Positions 57,032 to 64,000 of a DNA stretch of 64,000 bases are shown here, piece after piece. Both the position numbers and the translations under genes were made by a program. Position 1 is the first letter of the stretch, and every line of letters begins with the position of its first letter. The notes beneath the pieces are model-generated. The model did no database searches. It worked only from the letters and a program-made list of their open reading frames with translations, and was not told the DNA's origin. Source of the stretch: Chiridota heheva (Eukaryota > Echinodermata > Holothuroidea > Apodida > Chiridotidae); NCBI GenBank assembly GCA_020152595.1, contig JAIGNY010000170.1, positions 17,501 to 81,500 on the forward strand. The letters run 5' to 3'.

Positions 57032-57834
57032 ATAGGCGCTAGAACAAAAAGTGAGGGCACATTTGTTTAGAGACTTTCAAATAATCAACAAAGCTTTTAG
57101 GGGAGAGCTACAAGAATTCTCTAGCACAAATATTAATATCAAGTAGTTTACTGAGAGTCATAAACAATAAGATATTATCATTTTAACCTGGCAAAACTCC
57201 TGGAATTACGAAACCAGTAATAAACTTTACACCATCAAACCCAAAGTTGGGACCAACATCCCTCTGCATAGTCGCAACCGCAGGGAAGACATCATTGTCA
57301 CCCGCATCCGCCTCAGCCATTCCTTTCTCACTCGCTCCCATCTCTTATCTGGCTTTCCTGCCCCTCTCTGCCCCACTTGCAACATCAATCTCTCCCATCA
57401 AGCATATTTTCTAAACCTGTCCCCTATACCAGAACTCCAGGTCTCTTCTCTCCTCACTCTCCTCAATCTCAGACCTATTTGAAAACAATTCTTCCTCAAA
57501 CATCATCAACTTCCTCTGCAACAACAACCTCTTCCACCACATATAATCTCCTCCCCTCCTCCCTTTCTACACCTAACCTTACACACCCCTTTCTTTTCAC
57601 CTAAATTTTTCTCCCACATTCAGCTTTTCCCCTTTATCTCCCCTACAAACCTTCCATCTCCTCACTATCCTAACTCTTACACCATTATTTATTAACACCC
57701 TCTTGGCACATTTGATTCTGACTGTCGCGGCGCCATTAAACGTCAACAAACCAAACATTTTATCACTGTAGGTGACAAAGCAGGTCATTTAATGTGCAAA
57801 ATTCATCAAAAAGACTTATGGGTGAAGTTCTCCT
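57032..57834. mobile_element. TTAA-flanked MITE interrupted by an I-clade LINE
   Basis: TTAA lies at 57028-57031 and 57835-57838. The left end is ATAGGCGCTAGAACAAAAAG and the right end in reverse complement is AGGAGAACTTCACCC. Removing the LINE (57186-57755) and one copy of its 7-base duplication leaves about 226 bases, close to the 231-232 bp of the other copies. Confidence 0.75.
57186..57755 (+). mobile_element. I-clade LINE 3' end, copy A4, with target-site duplication
   Basis: The coding part reads NKLYTIKPKVGTNIPLHSRN, then REDIIVTRIRLSHSFLTRSH and LSGFPAPLCPTCN (the C-terminal Cys pair). A UTR follows, ending GACTGTCGCGGCGCCATTAA and CAACAAACCAAA. CATTTTA flanks both sides (57179-57185 and 57756-57762), a 7-base target-site duplication. 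The element is a standard 5'-truncated insertion inside a MITE. Confidence 0.87.
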
Positions 57835-57871
57835 TTAATTGGTAGATTGGCAGTCTACCTAATGTAAGAAG

Positions 57872-58325
57872 AATTTTCTTCACTCACTTCCACCTCCTTA
57901 TTGGTTCCCCTCAACCCCTTTGTAACAATTGCCACTGTACCTTCACAATCCATCACGTTCTCCTTGCTTGCCCCCTGTACAACCTTCCCAGAGCTTCCCT
58001 CGCTCCCCACAACTCAATTGCTGAGTTCTTCCAGAAAAATCTTCCGTATAAAATTATCTCCTTCCTTCATCATGCTTCCCTCTACAACCATATTTAGTTC
58101 TCCTCTTCCACCTCCTCTCTACTTTGTCTTTGTTTCACCCATGCACCTCCTCTCTCGATCACAGCTTTCTGACTTTTGTTCTTGATTTTCTCTCATTCTC
58201 CCCCTGTTTCCTTTCCTTCCTACCTCTAGAATGATCTGACCTCTCAGGCACAATTTGACCCTCGTTGTCGTGGTGCCGTTAAGACCTCGTCAAACAAACA
58301 AACAAACACACAAACAAACAAACAT
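57872..58325 (+). mobile_element. I-clade LINE 3' end, family B
   Basis: The coding stretch (LTHFHLLIGSPQPLCNNCHCTF then HHVLLACP, then an IAEFFQKNLPYKIISFLHH-like C-terminus) matches the element at 34795-36228 and differs from the family-A tails. The UTR ends GACCCTCGTTGTCGTGGTGC plus CGTTAAGACC, followed by (CAAA)n to 58325. Confidence 0.85.
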
Positions 58326-59340
58326 CAAAAACTACACAACGTTAAAGAAAACACTTTAATGCGCATGGATCCTGAGCGTCCTTGTGGCTCACAGCACACT
58401 TAAATAATCAATAATTAGTGTCACAGTGACAAAGTATCTAGTTTTTTTTCCATTAGTTAATTTATTTTTATTAGTTAATTTATCTTTATTAGTTTATTTA
58501 TCTTTATTAGTTGATTTATCATAAAAAAGAGAAGAAAAAGTGATAAGAGTTTCACAAAATTGTCCTGAGCAACTGCAAAATCCCAGTGCAATTTAGATTT
58601 TTTATATTGAAAAAGAAATTTGCTATTTAGAATGAAAGCTAATGAGGGAAAGCGAATAAGTGTGTGCTACTTTTTGTAAGGTTTGAAAAAGCTACTTAGA
58701 TGGAGCATTTTCAATAGTTGATTTTCTGGTTGAGTGGCGTATGGCATTATTTCTTCTGCCATTTTGACTCATTAGCGCATCAGCTCATTTCCCCATTGAA
58801 TTTGCTTGCTCTTCATTTTAAAGGAGACAAAAAGTCTGATACAATCATTATATTATATGATAGAGGATAACAATCTTAACCAACATCCTCCTATCTCAAG
58901 TTATTCTTGTTTGAAATTGATGCATGGAGGCTGGCATTTTGTTCAATTCTGTATTGTAATATTGTGCATGATGACATAATTTCCCCAATAGGGACCTAAG
59001 GATTATAGTGTATATGTGAATACAGTTTTTATTCCAAAATGATGTGACACAAAGTTTTAACAGCATGTTTTGATAATTTCATGTGTACATTAAAATGTCC
59101 TCACAAAAGAAAAGAAATTTTTCATCAGCTATAAAACTTGAGGTAGATTTGAAAGGAATACAGAGCATTCCAACATCCTGCTGGGCTGATGACATCATAA
59201 TCTGCTTGTTTTGAAATCAAAATGGCAGCTCCCATGGTACTATTTAGTCGTAGCATTTAAGTTTTTAATAATTACAAAAAATGTGTTAGATTGCTTGGGG
59301 AGTTATGGAACTTGGTGAAAAAGTTTTTATTTCTAATTCG
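58326..59340. other. AT-rich intergenic DNA, no gene seen
   Basis: A four-unit TTTATTAGTTAATTTATCT-like repeat (about 18-19 bp) lies at 58450-58520. Nothing else is recognisable. Confidence 0.6.
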
Positions 59341-59351
59341 ATTATATGAAA

Positions 59352-60002
59352 TGGTGCTGTCATGACATGTCGATTATCGCGATATCGCTATTCCCACGAC
59401 ATGAAATAGGTCTCTCGCGACATATCGCGATACCAAAAACTAATACTCAACCAAGAAATTTTCACGCAATTAGGCTTAGGCTAAGCTACTTCGTACGTTA
59501 CAATTCTAATGTTATGGTAATAAATCTAAAAGTCAAGTTTAGGCCATTAAAAATGTGCAAAATAATCGTGAAACATATAAACTACTATTTAAAAATTGTG
59601 CTCCTTCACCACACACTGACACGCGCCGATGTAAGTTGGCAAAAAGAACAAAAATTGGTCCAAAATGTGCCACTCAGGCTCTCACTTAAATGTTTTGTGG
59701 TCATGTTGGCTGAATTACCAAACGTGATGCGTGATGAACGTAATAGTCACGCGTGATCATATCGTCTGCTAGATCTGCAAATCATTTTTTCTTGCATTCA
59801 TCATATTATGGAGTAAATTGTAACTCCATGATCATATAAAGTTATTGATATTAACAATTTGTGTCTTGAGTCAGTTTTCTTGAAAAGTATCGCGATATAC
59901 CAATATATTGCGATACTACGATATATCGCGATATACCAATATATCGCGATATTTTTCTCCACGATAATCAATATGTAATAGAGCCATGTCGTGACAGCAC
60001 TA
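59352..60002. mobile_element. Non-autonomous hAT-type DNA transposon, 651 bp
   Basis: The ends are TGGTGCTGTCATGACATG (left) and, in reverse complement, TAGTGCTGTCACGACATG (right): 16 of 18 bases match. The 8-base ATATGAAA flanks both sides (59344-59351 and 60003-60010). An 8-bp duplication with TRG-type ends is the hallmark of hAT elements. The subterminal regions carry many TATCGCGATA palindromes (59377-59430 and 59890-59955), possibly transposase-binding repeats. The 136-codon frame inside has no transposase motif. Confidence 0.9.
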
Positions 60003-60319
60003 ATATGAAATAAGGATTATGTCAGACTGTATGTCTCCTAATAAGATGATTATATGTAATTAGTTGGTAGCATATATAGTGCTGTATTTACAGTTAAGCA
60101 GCTGAAATAACATCTGCAAGTCTCTCAAATATTAGGTTTGTGAGATGCTTGTTCTACGACTCCTTGCTTGTCTGATTTTGTATTCAAATTTAAGTTCCTT
60201 CTCCAGGTGGAAAACACAAATCTGACCAAGAAAGAATCTGAATCTACTTTTTAACATTGCCGTATGATTTTCTACTAATTGTTGCCTGTCTCACGTTTAC
60301 TGTACTTTCCTCTATTCAC

Positions 60320-60480
60320 AGAGGTGCTGTTGCTCAAACGGTTAAGGAGTCATGCTTATGTGCGAAAGGTACCTGGTTTGGTACCTGTCTCACAAGTGCT
60401 GCCTTTTCTCTTTTAGCAAAATGCTTTACTCATATTTGCTTCAGTCCACTCAGCTGTAAATGAGTGCAGGCACTGGTGGA
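60320..60480 (+). mobile_element. SINE-like element with tRNA-like head (partial)
   Basis: GTTGCTCAAACGGTTAAGGA resembles the A-box region of tRNA-Leu/Ser-type heads. A degenerate GGTACCTGGTTTGGTACC palindrome sits where the B box would be. CAGTCCACTCAGCTGTAAAT then GAGTGCAGG resembles conserved SINE body sequence I recall from invertebrates, which I cannot verify. It leads directly into the 33-bp minisatellite. Confidence 0.55.
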
Positions 60481-61135
60481 AAGTTGACCTGTGAGTGACC
60501 AGGCACTGGTGGAAGTTACTCTGTGAGTGACCAGGCACTGGTGGTTAACCTGTGAGTGGCCAGGCACTGGTGGTTAACCTGTGAGTTACCAGGCACTGGT
60601 GAGAAGTTAACCTGTGAGTGACCAGGCACTGGTGGAAGTTAACCTGCGAGTGACCAGGCACTGGTGGTTAACCTGTGAGTGGCCAGGCACTGGTGGTGAA
60701 CCTGTAAGTTACCAGGCACTGGTGAGAAGTTAACCTGTGAGTGACCAGGCACTGTTGGGAAGTTAACCTGTAAGTGACCAGGCACTGCTGGGAAGTTAAT
60801 CTGTGAGTGACCAGGCACTGCTGGGAAGTTAACCTGTGAGTGACCAGGCACTGCTGGGAAGTTAAGCTGTGAGTGAATAGGCACTGCTGGAAAGTTAACC
60901 TGTGAGTGACCAGGCACTGCTGCGAAGTTAATCTGTGAGTGACCAGGCACTGCTGGGACGCTAACCTGTGAGTGACCAGGCACTGGTGGAAAGTTGACCT
61001 GTGAGTGACCAGGCACTGGTGGGAAGTTAACCTGTGAGTGACCAGGCACTGGTGGAAAGTTTACCTGTGAGTGACCAGGCACCTGTGGGAAGTTTACCTG
61101 TGAGTGACCAGGCACTACTGGGGCGTTAACTCTGT
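60455..61135. repeat. 33-bp minisatellite continuing from the SINE body (about 20 units)
   Basis: Units carry GTGAGTGACCAGGCACTGGT followed by GGAAGTTAACCT, mostly 33 bases with some shorter. On the minus strand the repeat reads VPGHSQVNFPA over and over in a 180-codon frame. That frame owes its length to the 33-base period, has no signal or domain, and shortened units at the left side break it. The first unit (about 60455) overlaps the SINE phrase GTAAATGAGTGCAGGCACTG, indicating origin from it. Confidence 0.88.
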
Positions 61136-61189
61136 GAGTGACTGGTGTCGTTTCTAGGGGGAACCTTGTGCTGTCATCCACTTTACATC

Positions 61190-61970
61190 AAAGAAACCAG
61201 TAATAAGCACCGGCTTGATGGGTCATCATGACCTGAGTATGGATTAGATTAAAGATTAATGTTAAGGCAGAGTGTTTTTATGTGTATTTAATGCACAAGA
61301 CAAAGGATTTTGACACAAGTGGAATGGCCCGACTCTAAGAGGGTCATTTATGAGTGCAGAGTCCTTTGAACCATGCATTAAATACGCATTATAAACATGA
61401 AGCTAAAACATTCATCTTTGTATAAATTTTCATGTCAGATTTTTTCAAATGCTAAAAAACATCTAAAAAGAATGAAAAACGAGAAAAGTTTACATATGTT
61501 TTACCGCTTTAGTTATTTTTTTACCTGTTTTGAACATCAGCTTCACACGCTAGAGGTTCAATTTCAGGTGGGTCTCCATTAACTATGGTTTGCAAGTGGT
61601 TTACCAAACGGCTGTGGATCGACATCTATAAATAACCTTAATTGTTGAAAAAATGATGTAAAATACCTGAGCTACATGTACCTGCCTACATAAATAGCAC
61701 AAAAAAAAATCTTGAATGTTTAAAAGCAGGCCCCTCTTAACTAGAACTCTTTCTCATTTTGCTCTCTGAAGTTTTTTCTTAAAAATTGAATGTAAACAAA
61801 ATTATTGAAATGAAACACTCAATGACAGACACAATTCTGTAGTGTAATAAATTTGAAATGAGAATCATTACTGTGCAAAGTTAGACATTCATCGTCATTT
61901 TTGAAATTGTCATGGGATGTTTTCATGTTTTAGCTGTTGTGTGTCTCCTATCACAAAGGAACTTTTGTAT
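61190..61970. other. AT-rich intergenic DNA, no gene seen
   Basis: Only short frames; no repeat was identified. Confidence 0.6.
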
Positions 61971-61973
61971 TAA

Positions 61974-62526
61974 AGGATTAGTTCAGTGGTCAAGCATGTC
62001 CATCTTATATGAAAGAGGACTTCAAAATAAACAAAATGGTGAAGAAAGTATTGCAAAATCTTATTCCGTTAAGGAGATATTAAAGTTTAAAGTTTGGTAT
62101 CATTTCTGTAGAAATGACTGAAATCAGACTAGTGGTGATGTCACAGCCTCAGATTCCTCAAAATCTTTATGTATTTTAAAGAAAGTTTATTTAATTTTTT
62201 CACTATTTAAATCATTTTCTCTCAAACTTTCAGGTGGTATATTATAAATACCATTTCTAGATTCAGTTTTACTACTCTTTTAACATATCCCATGGTTTTT
62301 AAGCCACAAAATCGATAGAATACATAAAGACTTTGAGGAATCTCAGGCAATGACATCACAACTACAGTAGTCTGATTTCAGTCGTTTCTACACAAAAGAT
62401 ACCAAACTTTAAACCTAAATATCTTCCCTAACGGAATAAGATTACTGAATGCTTTCTTCACCATTTTGTTTCTTTTGAAGTCCTCTTTCATATAAGATAA
62501 ACATGCCTGACCACCGAACTAAACCT
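61974..62526. mobile_element. Complete foldback MITE, 553 bp
   Basis: TTAA at 61970-61973 and 62527-62530 flank the element. The left arm AGGATTAGTTCAGTGGTCAA and the right arm, in reverse complement, AGGTTTAGTTCGGTGGTCAG begin a long inverted repeat extending roughly 180-200 bases inward (shared GAAAGAGGACTTC, ATTCCGTTAAGG, TGACTGAAATCAGACT, CCTCAGATTCCTCAAA). The centre is AT-rich. There is no transposase. It shares TTAA flanks and AGG starts with the short MITE family. Confidence 0.9.
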
Positions 62527-62582
62527 TTAAATGATATTTATGTCATAGAATCATTCATATTAGACACAAGTTAGACACAAGA

Positions 62583-64000
62583 GCGATGATGAGAGGGGCT
62601 GACATTTCAAGTGATCACCACTTGATACCGACCAGGATCCGATTGAAACAGAAAGGAAAACCAATAACAAAGACATGTCGACCCAAGTATGATACCATCA
62701 ACTTACAGCAACCAGCAATCAGAGAAGAGTTTTCGGTTGAACTACGAAATATATGTGAAGTTTTACAAGACTGCTGTGGTGAGACTGAAGTACCTAATAA
62801 CATTAAAGAAGTTGAGAGTAAGTGGCAGACATTTGAGGAGGTATACAATGGGGCTGCTAAAAAGGTCCTTGGGTACAAAAAGAAGGGCTAAAAGCCATGG
62901 ATTAGCAAAGAAAGTTGGAAATGCGTTGAGGAGAGAAAACAGCTGAAGGTTAAGATTGAGAATGCCAAGTCAATTAGAATTGAAGATATTATGAGAGCTA
63001 AGTATGCTGAAAAAGACAAAGATGTGAAGAAAAGCTTAAGAAGAGATAAAAGAAAGTGGGTTGACGACCTTGCTACATCTGCAGAGGAAGCATCTACAGT
63101 AGTAATGGCAGAATGAGAGAGCTTTACAAGATAACCAAAACAAATTGCAATAAAAGGACCAAGGTTGGGAGTGCTATAAGAGACAAGGACGGGAATCTAT
63201 TAACAGATAAAAAAGAAAAAAGAGAGAGGTACAAAGAGCATTTCGAGGAGATGCTGAATAGACCAGATCATATTTTTCCAGTTCCTAACATAACATGTGA
63301 CCCTGAAATAGATGAAATCAGTACCAGTTATATTACAAGAAGTGAAGTAAAAAAGAGGCATCAATGAAGCTAAAGAATAACAAAGCTGCAGGCAAGGATA
63401 ATATAACTGCAGAGTTGTTAAAAGCTGATATATGCACATCAGTGTTATAACTTGAAGGGCTGTTCAGAATTGTATGGAAAAGGAAGTTATACTAAAATCA
63501 TGGAAGCAAAGACTGATAACAAAAATACCTAAGAAAGGCAAAACTACTGTATGCGATAACTGGCGCAGAATAACCTTAACATCCATACCAAGCAAAGTAT
63601 TTGGAAGAGTTTTAATCGACAGAATTAGAAACGGTGTTGACAGTAAGATGAGAGATGAACAGGCTGGATTTAGAAGAGGAAGGAATACCACCGAGCAAAT
63701 TTTCATCCTGTGCAACATTCTAGAACAGGCGGCTGAATGGCAGTCAACCAAACCTTTGTTGACTTGGAGAAGACGTTTGACTCAGTGCACAGAGAAAGCC
63801 TCTGGAAAATAATGGCAACCTATGGTATTCCAGAAAAGATAATATGTTTGATTAAAGTGTTATATGAAGACAGTGAATGTGCAGTTATAGATGATGGTGT
63901 GGAATCTGAATGGTTTCAAGTCAAAAGTGGTGTAAAGCAAGGTGATGTAATGTCAGGGTTCCTTTTTCTGATGGTGGTAGACTGGGCGATGAGGAAAATG
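62583..64000 (+). mobile_element. RTE-like LINE, endonuclease end plus RT, decayed, runs off the window
   Basis: The plus strand gives the end of the endonuclease (RGADISSDHHLIPTRIRLK at 62589-62650), a linker, then RT: NKAAGKDNITAELLK (about 63380), ITKIPKKGKTTVCDNWRRIT (about 63520), then IPSKVFGRVLIDRI, DEQAGFRRGRNTTEQIF (about 63660), VDLEKTFDSVHRESLWKIM (about 63755-63810), and VKSGVKQGDVMSGFLFLMVV (about 63915-63980). At least three frame changes and internal stops occur (62890, 63115, 63365-63450, 63750). The catalytic box would lie beyond 64000. KTFDSVHR has Thr where most relatives have Ala. Confidence 0.87.

Noticed and set aside
59346-59756. 136-codon frame as a hAT transposase fragment
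   Set aside because: No recognisable transposase or dimerisation motif; the frame is chance in a non-autonomous element.
60639-61181. Minus-strand 180-codon frame of VPGHSQVNFPA repeats, resembling an elastic or structural protein
   Set aside because: Its period equals the 33-bp minisatellite, neighbouring units of other lengths break it, and the repeat continues out of SINE-like sequence.

Overview
This window is eukaryotic intergenic DNA from an animal. The evidence is the mix of repeats: several clades of non-LTR retrotransposon (Jockey/CR1-like, L2-like, I-clade with RNase H, RTE-like), tRNA-derived SINEs, short inverted-repeat DNA transposons flanked by TTAA, a non-autonomous hAT element, a long (TA)n microsatellite and at least seven minisatellite or satellite arrays. 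A repeat-rich marine invertebrate is my best guess, but the sequence alone does not name the species. I find no bacterial or phage genes, no operons and no convincing intact host protein gene. Almost every long open frame is a LINE relic or a repeat with no stop codons.

Layout. 1-9451: a two-copy tandem duplication (period about 5.37 kb) of [TTAA-flanked MITE + reverse-strand LINE + 24-bp minisatellite]; the second copy carries a nested L2-like insertion and is cut by another LINE. 9452-10940: reverse-strand Jockey/CR1-like LINE. 10950-16128: a 5.2-kb GC- and CpG-rich satellite with higher-order structure. 16128-17310: I-clade LINE tail and a foldback MITE. 17400-21125: 24-bp and 22-bp minisatellites around a tandem trimer of a tRNA-derived SINE. 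21375-22990: a roughly 290-bp tandem repeat rich in ATGCAAAT. 23335-23757: (TA)n. 23785-24570: repeated exon-like segments on the minus strand. 24600-34790: mostly unique AT-rich DNA with one MITE and one L2-like LINE tail. 34795-38140: I-clade and L2-like LINE fragments. 38145-48440: mostly unremarkable, with a SINE, a 60-bp hairpin minisatellite, a near-perfect palindrome and the cleanest MITE copy. 48440-58325: five truncated I-clade LINE 3' ends, a rearranged local duplication, and a 1.65-kb 34-bp satellite made from the 5' part of a tRNA-like SINE. 59352-60002: hAT-type element with a perfect 8-bp target duplication. 60320-61135: SINE-like element running into a 33-bp minisatellite. 61974-62526: complete foldback MITE. 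62583-64000: decayed RTE-like LINE leaving the window.

How the parts relate. The main theme is transposons inserting into one another and SINE pieces being amplified in tandem. Four separate loci (19.3, 41.2, 52.3 and 60.4 kb) show SINE or SINE-like sequence turned into tandem arrays, at scales from a 26-bp internal block to a whole 273-bp element. The most striking is the 34-bp array at 52347-54003: each of about 49 monomers keeps a near-consensus RNA polymerase III A box, and one B box lies just past the right-hand end. I did not find a clearly new enzymatic or defence system.
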